64,000 nucleotides of DNA from UBA6109 sp964506465 (GTDB lineage: Bacteria; Desulfobacterota; Syntrophia; Syntrophales; UBA6109): assembly GCA_964506465.1 (NCBI GenBank), contig CAZDLM010000001.1, positions 62,001 to 126,000 of the forward strand, written 5' to 3'. The notes beneath the pieces are model-generated. The model was not told the origin of the DNA. It worked only from the letters and a program-made list of their open reading frames with translations, and made no database searches. The first letter of the stretch is position 1; each line of letters opens with the position of its first letter. A program made the position numbers and the translations under genes. This document shows, piece by piece, positions 1 through 10,255 of the stretch.

Positions 1-273
1 CAGACCATCCTGGAAGCGGCGGCTTGGGGAAAGGTCGTCCTGTACGGTCCGCATATGGACGATTTTCTTCAGGAGAAGGCACTGCTGGAAGAAGTCGGAG
101 CCGGCGTACCCGTGAGAGACGCCGGAGAAATGCTGGAGAGGATCGAATCGCTGCTGGCCGATCAGACTGAGCTCGACCGGCGCGGGGCCGCGGGGGCCCG
201 GATCGTTGCGGCCAACCAAGGCGCCGCCGGACGGTATGCGGAGGTGATACTGCGCAATCTGCGCAAACGCTGA
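1..273 (+). CDS. waaA: 3-deoxy-D-manno-octulosonic acid transferase, C-terminal part
   Basis: Only the last 90 codons are in the window; the reading frame is already open at base 1. The piece reads QTILEAAAWGKVVLYGPHM near its start, which is the nucleotide-sugar binding end of GT30 Kdo transferases (NPLEPAA-GKPVIFGPHM in relatives), followed by the usual helical tail. Enzymes of this family transfer Kdo from CMP-Kdo to lipid A precursors at the inner face of the cytoplasmic membrane, so the cell makes LPS. The gene ends at a TGA, and the next gene faces it from the opposite strand. The family assignment is by motif recognition on a fragment. Confidence 0.82.
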   Translation, partial: QTILEAAAWGKVVLYGPHMDDFLQEKALLEEVGAGVPVRDAGEMLERIESLLADQTELDRRGAAGARIVAANQGAAGRYAEVILRNLRKR

Positions 274-279
274 GGGGCT

Positions 280-410
280 GCTAAAAAATACCCATCTGAG
301 GCGTTCCCTTCGTCCTTCGTTGTTCGGCGTACATCCCAGTACGCCTCACGCCTCAGGGCTTCGGGGGCCTTTCATCTGGGCATTTTTGAACAGCCCAAAG
401 AGAAAAGAGG
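280..410. repeat. Inverted-repeat intergenic element, copy 1
   Basis: About 130 non-coding bases after waaA. The left end reads CTGCTAAAAAATACCC and the right end is close to its reverse complement (GGGCATTTTTGAACAG). A second copy with the same ends and a related interior (GTTCCCT and TTCGTT blocks) lies at about 16027-16147, between acs and etfB. Small size, terminal inverted repeats and lack of an ORF resemble a MITE or REP-like interspersed element. Exact ends are uncertain by a few bases. Confidence 0.55.
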
Positions 411-435
411 GGCTGTTGAATCCGGTGAAGTCTTC

Positions 436-1365
436 TTAGGCCGATTCCGCAGCGCGCTTCAAGTAGCCTTCCCAGCGCTCATCGACTTCCCTCTGCATCC
501 TCGAAAGCTGGTCGATGCTCATCTTCTTGAAGCGGATCTGCCTTTCCACGTAGTTGATGACCGGCAGGCGGGTCCCCTTTTCCGCGATCGACCGGCTGCG
601 GCCGGTGAAACGAAATTTTCCGTTCTCAATCTCGAAGAGGCAGACAACGCCCGTTTCCACCGCGAGCCGCCCGATCTTCACGGTGTCGCGGGGGGCATAG
701 CCCCAGCCGGGCGGGCAGGGTGCGTTGATCTGGAGATACCGCGTCCCCTTGATGCGCTTGGCCCTGACAAACTTGTCGTACAGGTCGATGGGATAGGCGG
801 GAGAGGCCGTCGCGACATAGGGAATGTCGTGGCCTTCCATGATCTTGATCATGTCCTTCTTGCTCTGCTGCTTGGTCAGGAGAGGCGTCGTCGTGGTGAT
901 GGCCCCCATCGGGGTGGCACTCGAACGCTGCGTTCCCGTGTTCATGTAGCCCTCGTTGTCGTAGCAGACGAAGATGAAGTCCGTGCCGCGTTCGGCCGCC
1001 CCGCTCAGGGACTGGATGCCGATATCGTACGTCCCGCCGTCGCCGGCCACGGCCACGACGGTGTAGTCCGACCTGTTGAGGGCCGCGAGCCCTGCCACCA
1101 GGCCAGCCGCGGAAGCGGCGGTGCTGGCGAAGGTGCAGTTCAGGCAGGGGATCGTCACCGAAGTGGTCGGGTACAGGCCGTGCAGAACCGTGAGGCAGCT
1201 CGCCGGGATCGTGAGGATGGTGTTGCCCCGCAGCGCCTTGAGAACGTAACGGTAGGCGAGCGAGAGTCCGCAGCCCTGGCAGGCGCGGTTTCCCGGCAGC
1301 ATGTATTCTTCTTCGTTGATCTTGAACAGCTTCTCCGGCACGGACTGTTCACGCGATTCCGTCAT
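436..1365 (-). CDS. porB: Pyruvate-type 2-oxoacid:ferredoxin oxidoreductase, beta subunit
   Basis: Encodes 309 residues and binds the thiamine pyrophosphate that decarboxylates the 2-oxoacid. Visible marks are an N-terminal CQGCG motif (about residue 30) with further Cys for the subunit's 4Fe-4S cluster, the TPP motif GDGGTYDIG with the downstream NEGYMNTG (about 108-145), and QRSSATPMGA, typical of archaeal-type PorB. The ATG at 1365 is preferred over an upstream TTG because CGGAG lies seven bases before it. It is the last gene of porCDAB, 97 bases after porA, with a hairpin in the gap. Pyruvate is the most likely substrate, but other 2-oxoacids cannot be excluded from sequence alone. Confidence 0.9.
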   Translation of the reverse strand: MTESREQSVPEKLFKINEEEYMLPGNRACQGCGLSLAYRYVLKALRGNTILTIPASCLTVLHGLYPTTSVTIPCLNCTFASTAASAAGLVAGLAALNRSDYTVVAVAGDGGTYDIGIQSLSGAAERGTDFIFVCYDNEGYMNTGTQRSSATPMGAITTTTPLLTKQQSKKDMIKIMEGHDIPYVATASPAYPIDLYDKFVRAKRIKGTRYLQINAPCPPGWGYAPRDTVKIGRLAVETGVVCLFEIENGKFRFTGRSRSIAEKGTRLPVINYVERQIRFKKMSIDQLSRMQREVDERWEGYLKRAAESA

Positions 1366-1385
1366 CAACAGACTCCGAGGATTTG

Positions 1386-1438
1386 AAATGTCCCGCCCTT
1401 AGAAGAATCTTCCCATCGCCCCTGCGGGCATGACATTT
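1386..1438 (-). other. Hairpin between porA and porB
   Basis: The arms AAATGTCCCGC (1386-1396) and GCGGG plus ACATTT (1424-1428, 1433-1438) pair with a three- to four-base bulge around a loop of about 27 bases. There is no T-run after it on the minus strand, so it looks more like an mRNA processing or stability element than a terminator. Low confidence as a functional site. Confidence 0.3.
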
Positions 1439-1462
1439 CGATTTGTTGAGAATGACACTTCA

Positions 1463-2671
1463 TCACTCCGTGACGCAGTTGAGCCAGGTCGCGGCCTTTT
1501 CGCGCCTGCCTTTTCCGATTTCTCCGAGAGCCTCTTCAACCGCCTCCACCAGCTCGGTCGCCTTGACGTCCCGGCCGCCGAGGCCGGCGATGAAATTGCG
1601 TATCGGGGCGTCGATCCCCGTGCCGTACAGGGCTGCTTTCAGATCCGTGCAGAGGGCGCCCTCGTAACCGTAGCTGATGTCCTTCTCGAAGACCAGGATC
1701 GCGTCCGCGCCGGCAAGGGTGGAGCGCACCTCCTCCTTGGGGAAGGGGCGGTAGGCGCGGATGCCGACGACGCCGACGGCATGACCCTTCTCGCGCAGGA
1801 GATCGGCTGCGGCGGTCGCCTCCGTTGCCAGGGACCCCATGCTGACCAGCAGCACCCGCGCGTCGTCCCGCCGGTAGGTCCAGAGCATGCCCCCGCAGTC
1901 CCGTCCGAAGGCCGCGGCGAAATCAGCGTTGACGCGGACGATGACGTTCCGCGCGCCTTCGATCGCCTTCTCCATCTTGCAGCGCATTTCCATGTATCCG
2001 TCGCGGAGCGTCCCCTCCGCATCCTTCCTCCGCCAGGGAAAGATGACCGGGTTGATATTCCGCGGGTCTGAGGAGTCCAGGATCGTATGGGGTTTGTAAG
2101 GCGGCAAAAATTCGGCCACCGTCTCCGCCGCGGGAGTCTCGACGGGCATCATCGTATGAGACAGGACGAATCCGTCATAGCAGACCATGACGGGCAGATA
2201 GACCTCCTCGGCGATCCGGTAGGCCTGGATCAGCGTATCGATAATCTCCTGGTTGTTCCGGCAGTAGAGCTGGATCCAGCCCGTATCCCTCTGGGCGATC
2301 GCGTCCTGCTGATCGTTGAAGATCGACCATGGCGCTCCCACGCCGCGGTTCACGCAGCACATCACGATGGGGAGCCGGGAGCCGGCGGCCCAGTGAAGCT
2401 GCTCGTGCATGTACAGGAGCCCGTGGGAACTCGTGGAGGTGAATACGCGTGCGCCGACGCTGGAGGCGGATATGCAGACGGTGAGCGCCGAGTGTTCGCT
2501 TTCGACGCGGACGTATTCGGCCTTGAGGACGCCGCTTTCGATGGAAGAAGACAGATATTCCGTGATGGACGTTGAAGGCGTGATGGGATACGCGGCAACC
2601 ACCTGGACGCGGCAGAGCTTGGCGCCGAGCGCCGCGGCCGCGTTGCCGGTCATGATCTGGACGTCGCCCAT
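1463..2671 (-). CDS. porA: Pyruvate-type 2-oxoacid:ferredoxin oxidoreductase, alpha subunit
   Basis: Encodes 402 residues starting at MGDVQIMTGN. The N-terminal pyrimidine-binding domain shows AAYPITPSTSITEYL and the conserved acidic VESEHSA segment (about residues 30-65); the C-terminal transketolase-like domain ends in the region ILVFEKDISYGYEGAL. An open frame extends to 2926, but that part only shadows porD. The ATG at 2671 overlaps the porD stop by one base (TGATG), pointing to translational coupling. Together with the beta subunit it forms the catalytic core that interconverts pyruvate plus CoA and acetyl-CoA plus CO2 with ferredoxin. In a syntroph this may run in the biosynthetic direction (acetyl-CoA to pyruvate); direction is inference. 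Confidence 0.9.
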   Translation of the reverse strand: MGDVQIMTGNAAAALGAKLCRVQVVAAYPITPSTSITEYLSSSIESGVLKAEYVRVESEHSALTVCISASSVGARVFTSTSSHGLLYMHEQLHWAAGSRLPIVMCCVNRGVGAPWSIFNDQQDAIAQRDTGWIQLYCRNNQEIIDTLIQAYRIAEEVYLPVMVCYDGFVLSHTMMPVETPAAETVAEFLPPYKPHTILDSSDPRNINPVIFPWRRKDAEGTLRDGYMEMRCKMEKAIEGARNVIVRVNADFAAAFGRDCGGMLWTYRRDDARVLLVSMGSLATEATAAADLLREKGHAVGVVGIRAYRPFPKEEVRSTLAGADAILVFEKDISYGYEGALCTDLKAALYGTGIDAPIRNFIAGLGGRDVKATELVEAVEEALGEIGKGRREKAATWLNCVTE

Positions 2672-2958
2672 CAGCATTCCCCCTCGTTGACCATCGTGAT
2701 CGCCTTCGCCGGGCATTCCTCGGCGCAGATCCCGCATCCCTTGCAGTAGTCCATATCGATGCTCACGGGAATCCCCGTTTTGACGACGCCCTCCGGGCAG
2801 TAGAGCCAGCAGAGGAAGCAGGCGGAGCGCTTCTTCACCGAAGCGATGCACTTCCCGTGGTCGATCACCGGCTTCATGTCTCGCCAGTCGCCTGTCCTGC
2901 CCGCCTCGCCGACGGCCGGCCTGCACATGGCGGAGATGTTCTCGTCCTTCTTTTCCAT
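2671..2958 (-). CDS. porD: 2-oxoacid:ferredoxin oxidoreductase, delta (ferredoxin-like) subunit
   Basis: A 95-residue 2x[4Fe-4S] ferredoxin subunit that carries electrons from the TPP/cluster core to soluble ferredoxin. The TGDWR...KPVID lead-in is typical of PorD. The second cluster motif is canonical (CKGCGICAEECP). The first is stretched: KCIASVKKRSAC, then FLCWLYCP, so its first Cys is ten residues from the second instead of two. A GTG at 2970 would add four residues; the ATG at 2958 is the better-placed start behind GGGGAG. It lies between porC (39 bases upstream) and porA (one-base overlap). Confidence 0.85.
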   Translation of the reverse strand: MEKKDENISAMCRPAVGEAGRTGDWRDMKPVIDHGKCIASVKKRSACFLCWLYCPEGVVKTGIPVSIDMDYCKGCGICAEECPAKAITMVNEGEC

Positions 2959-2997
2959 GAACCTGTCCACTCCCCGGGAAAAGCTGCAGCCCGTCCC

Positions 2998-3609
2998 TCA
3001 GCCCGTTCCGCCATCCTGTATGCGCGTCCTCTCGAAGGCGGCCCGAAGCGCCATGAGATTCGCCGTCACGTTGCCGCCGCCCAGCTTGTCCTTGAGGCCC
3101 TTTTCCATTGCGTGCATGCCGACGATGCCGGTCGCCCGGCAGAAGGCCCCCAGAAGGGGCGTATTAACCATGGGCTTGCCTTCCTTGAGGAGGTGATGCT
3201 TCAGCGCGATATCCGCCGCATCCACCGTGGCGATCCGGAAAGGTCCCCCGACCGCAATCGCTGCGGGATCGCAGGCAGTGTTGATGATGAGCAGGCCGCC
3301 TTTCTTCAGCGATCCGAGGACGTTGACGACCTGCAGGAGCGACTCGTCCAGCACGACGGCGACGTCGGCATGTTCGATCTGGGAGAAGACGCGAATGGGC
3401 TCGGACGAGATTCTCGTGGACGCGGTGAGCGGCGCTCCGCGCCTTTCCGGGCCGAAGGTCGGGGCCGAGGTCACGCCGCGGTATCCCTGAAAGTAGGCGG
3501 CCTCGGCGAGGATCTGGGAGGCGACGACAACCCCCTGGCCGCCCCGGCCGTGCCAGATGACCTCGTGCAATTGGACCTTGCTCATGCTGCCATCAACGAA
3601 AAAAGCCAT
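2998..3609 (-). CDS. porC: 2-oxoacid:ferredoxin oxidoreductase, gamma subunit
   Basis: Encodes 203 residues, the gamma subunit that sits on the CoA side of the complex. WHGRGGQGVVVASQIL near the N-terminus and FGPERRGAPL about 30 residues later are the family hallmarks. An in-frame ATG exists further upstream at 3666, but GGTGGAG lies just before the ATG at 3609, so that start is used; another ATG at 3585 has no Shine-Dalgarno sequence. First gene of the minus-strand porCDAB operon. Confidence 0.88.
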   Translation of the reverse strand: MAFFVDGSMSKVQLHEVIWHGRGGQGVVVASQILAEAAYFQGYRGVTSAPTFGPERRGAPLTASTRISSEPIRVFSQIEHADVAVVLDESLLQVVNVLGSLKKGGLLIINTACDPAAIAVGGPFRIATVDAADIALKHHLLKEGKPMVNTPLLGAFCRATGIVGMHAMEKGLKDKLGGGNVTANLMALRAAFERTRIQDGGTG

Positions 3610-3786
3610 GGATGCTCCACCCATGGCCCTCGATGAAATCGGATCGTTCTCAACCGATCCCTGCAAGGACGGGCGGCCGGGGAAATCCCGGAAACAGGAG
3701 CAGGGGACGCAATAAGTCCGTCATGCCGCTCAGCAACATCACCCTTTCACCCATTTCGCTCTCCATCCGTCCGAAAACGTCGGGCG

Positions 3787-3816
3787 AACGTAGAACAAAA
3801 TCCGCATGGTTGTCAA
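3787..3816 (-). promoter_or_regulatory. Candidate sigma-70 promoter for porCDAB
   Basis: On the minus strand, a perfect -35 TTGACA (complement of 3811-3816) is followed after 18 bases by TACGTT (complement of 3787-3792). This places transcription start about 170 bases before porC. The -10 is only a fair match. Confidence 0.4.
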
Positions 3817-3881
3817 TAGGGGTTTTTCCTGTCCTGAGGCTCTGGGAGTGGCGGGATCGATCTGCGCTGCATCGGAATCTC

Positions 3882-3911
3882 TTGTCGCGCCGCGATCTCA
3901 TATGCTATACG
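3882..3911 (+). promoter_or_regulatory. Candidate extended -10 promoter for the first TMTC-like gene
   Basis: TTGTCG (3882-3887), an 18-base spacer ending in TGC, then TATACG (3906-3911). The TGn before the hexamer makes an extended -10. It sits about 30 bases ahead of the start at 3941. Together with the divergent por promoter it explains most of the 330-base gap 3610-3940, in which I see no gene. Confidence 0.4.
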
Positions 3912-3940
3912 GTCTCCACATTGACTATTCCAGCCACACT

Positions 3941-5989
3941 ATGATGCGATCTCTATCCCTCCGTCACAAGAAGATCCTTCTCTGTCTGCTGATTGCGCTG
4001 ATCACCTTTCTTGCGTATCTGCCGGTAAAGGACAACGGTTTCATCAATTATGACGATGAAGAGTACGTCACGGCAAACAAAAATGTGCAAGGCGGCCTGA
4101 CCTTCAGGAGCCTGCAATGGGCATTTGTCGCGATGGAGGTCGGCAACTGGCATCCCCTAACCTGGCTGTCGCACATGGTCGATTACGACCTCTTCGGGCC
4201 GAGCCCCGCCGGACATCATCTGACGAGCCTTCTGCTGCACATATTCAACTCGCTGCTCCTGTTCCTTGTGCTGAACCGGATGACGCACGCCCTCTGGCGG
4301 AGCGCATTGGTTGCTGCGCTGTTCGCGCTTCACCCCCTTCACGTGGAATCCGTCGCCTGGGCAGCGGAAAGGAAAGACGTCCTCAGTGCTTTCTTCTGGA
4401 TGTTGTCGCTGGGCGCCTACGCCTATTATGCGGAGCGGTCCAGCCTGGGGAGATACGGACTCGTCGTCGCGTTCTTTGTCCTGGGCCTCATGGCCAAACC
4501 CATGGTCGTTACGCTGCCTTTTGTCCTCCTTTTGCTCGATTACTGGCCACTCGGGCGATTCCAGCCGGCGCGGCGTCCAGGCGATACGGATGAGAAGCCC
4601 GGCGGGCCGAGACCTGCCCTCGTTCAAAAGAAGGCAAAACGAAAGAAGCTCAACCCCCTTCCTCCCGAAAAGGGACTCTCCTTGCAGCAGACCCTGAGAA
4701 CGCCAGGTGCTGTCTTTCGTATGCTCGTTATCGAAAAGATCCCCCTTTTCGCCCTAACGGCACTTTGCAGCGTTTTGACCTACATTGCACAGCAAAAAAG
4801 CGGCACCGTTGCCGCTCTCCAGACATACACCCTCATGGATCGCCTGCAGAATGCGGTGCTGTCGTACGTTCGATACATCTTCAAGCTATGCTACCCCGTC
4901 GATCTCGCCATCTTTTATCCTTATGGGGTGCACCCGTTCTGGCAGATAGCTGGTTCCGCACTGCTGTTGACGGCCGTCGTTCTTCTCGTTGTACGGTTTA
5001 GAGACCGTTTTCCTCATCTCTTTGTCGGATGGTTCTGGTACCTTGGCACCCTGATCCCCGTCATCGGCATCGTCAAGGTCGGCCTGCAATCCATGGCGGA
5101 CCGTTATACCTATCTGCCTTCCATCGGGCTGTTCGTTCTGATTGTCTGGGGCGTTCATGATCTGACGCGTAAAATGCGGAGGCAGGCAGTCGTGCTCGGC
5201 ACACTTGCAGCAGTCGTCCTCGTTCTCTTTTCCGCTGCCACGTGGAATCAAGCCCGGCAGTGGGAAGACGATCTGACGCTCTACCGACACGCACTCAAGG
5301 TCGATGCGGATAATCAAGTTGCCCATTTCGGTCTGGGGCTTTATTACAGCCGTCAGGGCGATCTCGATCGCGCCTTCCATCACTATACCGAGGCCATCCG
5401 CATCATGCCGACACAACCGGACTACCTGAACAACATCGCCGGCATCCTCAATAGATTAGGGAGGCCGGAAGAGGCCGCTGCATGCTATAGGAAAGCCATT
5501 GCCCTTCAGGATAACAACGCCCTGCCTCATTTCAATTATGCCTATCTGCTGGCCTGTCAGGGAAAATTCGATGAAGCGGTGCCGCATTTTCAGAAAGTCC
5601 TGGCGCTGAATCCGGACGATATGGTTGCCTGCATCATGCTGGCGGATGTGCTGTCGGGCCAACGCAAACTGGATGAAGCCTTGCAGTACTATTCTCGGGC
5701 GCTGCAAATGGATCCAAATCGCGGCGATATCAATTTTGCCATGGGAAAGATCCTGGCGCTTCAAGGCAAGAACGGTGAAGCGGCCGTTCGTTTCAGAAGG
5801 GTGATTCAGTTAAACTTCGCGCATGTACAGGCGCATGAGGCTCTGGGGGAAATCCTTCTGTCGGAGGGGCGAATCGACGAGGCCATCGTTCATTTCCAAG
5901 AGGTGCTTCGAATTAAGCCGGATAACCCGAAGGCCAGGAAATTGTTGAATGACGCCATAGCTGGAAAAAGAACGTTGCACTCAAAGTGA
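3941..5989 (+). CDS. TMTC-like membrane glycosyltransferase (GT-C) with C-terminal TPR repeats
   Basis: Encodes 682 residues. An N-terminal polytopic domain (roughly 1-440, about ten membrane segments) carries the first-loop acidic motif NYDDEEY, HPLTWLSHM, and the block HPLHVESVAWAAERKDV, all shared by bacterial relatives of TMTC O-mannosyltransferases. From about residue 450 to the end there are at least six tetratricopeptide repeats. In eukaryotes TMTC proteins mannosylate proteins from a lipid-linked donor; the substrate in bacteria is unknown. A paralogue lies convergently at 6235-8145, and a wrecked third copy at about 9978. The frame is open further upstream (3806), but MMRSL at 3941/3944, just before the first membrane helix, is the likely start. 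Confidence 0.72.
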   Translation: MMRSLSLRHKKILLCLLIALITFLAYLPVKDNGFINYDDEEYVTANKNVQGGLTFRSLQWAFVAMEVGNWHPLTWLSHMVDYDLFGPSPAGHHLTSLLLHIFNSLLLFLVLNRMTHALWRSALVAALFALHPLHVESVAWAAERKDVLSAFFWMLSLGAYAYYAERSSLGRYGLVVAFFVLGLMAKPMVVTLPFVLLLLDYWPLGRFQPARRPGDTDEKPGGPRPALVQKKAKRKKLNPLPPEKGLSLQQTLRTPGAVFRMLVIEKIPLFALTALCSVLTYIAQQKSGTVAALQTYTLMDRLQNAVLSYVRYIFKLCYPVDLAIFYPYGVHPFWQIAGSALLLTAVVLLVVRFRDRFPHLFVGWFWYLGTLIPVIGIVKVGLQSMADRYTYLPSIGLFVLIVWGVHDLTRKMRRQAVVLGTLAAVVLVLFSAATWNQARQWEDDLTLYRHALKVDADNQVAHFGLGLYYSRQGDLDRAFHHYTEAIRIMPTQPDYLNNIAGILNRLGRPEEAAACYRKAIALQDNNALPHFNYAYLLACQGKFDEAVPHFQKVLALNPDDMVACIMLADVLSGQRKLDEALQYYSRALQMDPNRGDINFAMGKILALQGKNGEAAVRFRRVIQLNFAHVQAHEALGEILLSEGRIDEAIVHFQEVLRIKPDNPKARKLLNDAIAGKRTLHSK

Positions 5990-6097
5990 GCCGTGGGCGA
6001 TCGGTGCCGCACTTGCCCGGCGGAGTTCGGCAGCACCGTGGTGAAATGAGACAGCCGACTCATGTGGATGGATGCCCTGTGAATAATGGCATAGATA

Positions 6098-6223
6098 TCT
6101 TATCGATCGCTGTCGCCCGAGGAGTTCGCCGCGCTGGTTGCCTTCCTCGCGTCCGAACAGGCCGGATACATCACGGGCGCCGCGATTCCGATTGACGGAC
6201 GCTGGTACCGCGGTCTGCAATAA
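6098..6223 (+). pseudogene. C-terminal remnant of a short-chain dehydrogenase/reductase
   Basis: Reading the plus strand in frame with the TAA at 6221-6223 gives about 41 codons that include EEFAALVAFLASEQAGYITG and then AIPIDG, ending WYRGLQ. This is the C-terminal NAD-dehydrogenase signature of FabG-type reductases (FLASExAxYITGxxxxVDGG). No start codon and no upstream Rossmann fold are present, so it is a gene stump left between the two convergent TMTC-like genes. Confidence 0.7.
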
Positions 6224-6234
6224 CCGTGTTCTCG

Positions 6235-8141
6235 TCATTTTTGCTTTTCCTGAAGCGCCGTCTCCAGGTTCCTGCGGGCCTGATCGAGGGAGGGGTTGAG
6301 GGCGAGAGCCGCGCGAAACTGGGTGATCGCCTCGTCAAGCATGCCCTTTTGCGCGAGGACGATGCCGAGGCTGTTCCGCACTCTGGCGCTCGAGGGATCC
6401 GCGGATACGGCATTCCGGAGATGAACAATCGCGCGGTCGGTATTTCCGGCACGGGCAAGGAGCACGCCAAGGAGGCGGTTGGCCTCCGCATGGGTCGGCT
6501 GGATGCGCAGGGATTCTTCGAGCTGGCGGGCGGCCTCTTCCGGCTGTCCCCGGTTTGAGAGCGCCAGAGCCAGATTGGTGCGGGCGTCGACAAAGCCGGG
6601 ATCGGACGTAAGCGCCGCTTCGAAATTCCGGACGGCTCCGTCGAGATCGCCCCTGCGGGCGAGAATCAGCCCGATGTTGTTGAGCGATTTCGCCTCACCG
6701 GGCCGGATGCGAAGCGCCTCGCGGAAATGGTCCAGGGCGGCTTCCGTATCATCCTTCTCCAGGAGCGCAAGTCCGTAATTGTACTGGGCCCAGTCGTTGT
6801 TCTCGGTGACCTCCGTTGCGTGCCGGAAGAGCGTCAGGCTGTTCCGCCAGAGGCCCGTCTGGCGGAATGTCAAGACGGCCAGAACGATCAGGACGATGGC
6901 TGCAGCGCCGGCGAGCATCTCGCGACGGTGGCGGAACCGGGCAAGGAGGTCGGAAACGCCCCACGCGGCGATGATGAAGATGCCGATCAGCGGGATATAG
7001 GTATAGCGATCGGCCATGGACTGAAGCCCGACCTGCACGATGCCGATGACCGGCACCAGCGTCCCGAGGTACCAGAACCATCCGACGGCAAGATAGGGGA
7101 AGCGGCGCCATACATGGAGCGCGGCTGCCGTGACGGCGAGAATCGCGGCCGCGGCGAGAAGGATCTTCCACGCCGCCAGAGAACCCACCGGGTGGGGGTA
7201 AAAGATGGACAGGTCGGCGGGCCAGACGGTTTTGACCAGGTACTCCGCGTACGATACGACCGCGTTTCCCAGGCGCGCGGCGAAGGGATATTTCTCCAGG
7301 CTCTTCACGACGCCCTGCTGTGCGTAGAGCGTGACGATGCTCGCCGCCGCCGTCAAGGCAAGAAAAGGGATTTTTTCCAGAATCAATCCGCGCCAGGTCT
7401 CCGCCGGGACTGATGCAGACGGCACGGGCGGACGATGCGTCGCTGTGTCCCGGACCTTCCTGCCCTTCTTCGCTTTCGCCTCCTGCGGATGAGGAAGCTC
7501 GGTCGTCGCCGTCTTTTCCGCTTTCGTCAAACGCTGCAGCGGCCAATGGTCCAGAAGGAGAAGAACGAAGGGCAGGGTCACAAGCATCGGTTTGGCCAGC
7601 AGGCCCAGGGCAAACAAGGCCAGAGACAAGCCGTAGAAACGCCGCTCCTTTCTCTCCGCGTACAGGGCGTAGGAACCGATCGCCGACATCCAGAACATGG
7701 TGCTCAGGACATCCTTGCGCTCGGCGGCCCAGGCGACGGATTCGACGTGAAGCGGGTGAAGGCCGAACAGGGCGGCGGCGAAGGCGCTGCGCCAGGGGGC
7801 GCCCGTCATGCGAACGAGGATCAGGAAGAGCAGCAGCGTATTGATCGCGTGAAAGAGGAGGTTCACCGCGTGATGTCCCGGCGCGTAAGACCCGAAGAGG
7901 CTTGCATCCATCATGTGGGAAAGCCATGTCAGCGGATGCCAGTTGTGGGCATGAGTCGCCGTGAACGCCCAGCGGACGCCTTCCCACGTCAATCCCTGGA
8001 GGACGACGGGGTTTTTGGTGATGTAGTCGTCGTCGTCGAAGGCGACGAATTCGTTGCCCGTAACGGGCCAGAAGGCGACGATCGTCGACAGGGCCAGCAG
8101 CAGCGCCAGAGCGGGGACAAGAAAAGGATGGGTCGACGTCT

Positions 8142-8145
<4 letters not shown>
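6235..8145 (-). CDS. TMTC-like membrane glycosyltransferase (GT-C) with C-terminal TPR repeats, paralogue
   Basis: Encodes 636 residues with the same architecture as the gene at 3941-5989. Shared blocks include the acidic loop FDDDDY (about residue 36), HNWHPLTWLSHMMD, HPLHVESVAWAAERKDV and KPMLVTLPFVLLLLDHWPL, then WRNSLTLFRHA opening about five TPR units to the C-terminus. The two genes point at each other across 245 bases. The start overlaps the hflX stop by four bases (ATGA), so it is probably cotranscribed with hflX. Likely an inner-membrane enzyme acting on the periplasmic side; donor and acceptor are unknown. Confidence 0.75.
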
Positions 8146-9830
<1,685 letters not shown>

Positions 9831-9977
9831 TCCGCCTTCGTTGTTTCCGGACCAGCGGGAATCCGGGGCGGGCCCGATCCTGGATCGAAGCCGGCATGAC
9901 GAACCTTCGGCACGTGGTCGAGAGAGATCAATAGCACTTTGCGCCGGACGGCGTCAAGAAAGAGGGGGAATGGGTAG

Positions 9978-10157
9978 TGGGTCAGCGTTTCCCTGTTCTC
10001 TCATGCGCTGGCGGTGACGGCGGAAAACGCCGTTGCGCGCAGCAACCTGTCGACGGCCCTTACTGGGGAGATTCAATTCCGTGAAGCCCTTCGCATCGAT
10101 GCGGCCTTCGAGATCGCGCAGAAGAATCTCAACGATATCATGGTGAAGGTAAAGTGA
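9978..10157 (+). pseudogene. Collapsed remnant of a third TMTC-like/TPR gene
   Basis: In frame with the TGA at 10155-10157, about 59 codons are open back to a TAG at 9975. They contain SLFSHALAVTAENAVARSNL, matching the junction SLTLFRHATEVTENN...A..N of the paralogue at 6235-8145, and then jump directly to EIQFREALRIDAAFEIAQKN, a C-terminal TPR helix pair. Several repeats and the whole membrane domain are missing, so this looks like an internal deletion of a former gene on the plus strand. The rest of the 9831-10255 gap shows nothing I recognise. Confidence 0.6.
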
Positions 10158-10188
10158 ATGCCCAGGATATCGCGGATGGTGAAAAGAC

Positions 10189-10222
10189 AAAAAAGGCCCC
10201 GGGGTTTCATGGCCCCGGGGCC
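10189..10222 (-). terminator. Rho-independent terminator after the porin pair
   Basis: A perfect 10-bp stem (10195-10204 with 10213-10222), all G and C, closes an 8-base loop. Read on the minus strand it is followed by TTTTTT (complement of 10189-10194). It lies 33 bases past the stop of the downstream porin. Confidence 0.88.
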
Positions 10223-10255
10223 GATGTTGGTGAAGCTCTGACGTAACCGAAGCTG

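Noticed and set aside
1463..2926. Longer PorA start at 2926
   Set aside because: The first 85 codons are an out-of-frame reading of porD; the TGATG junction and MGDVQIMTGN mark the true start.
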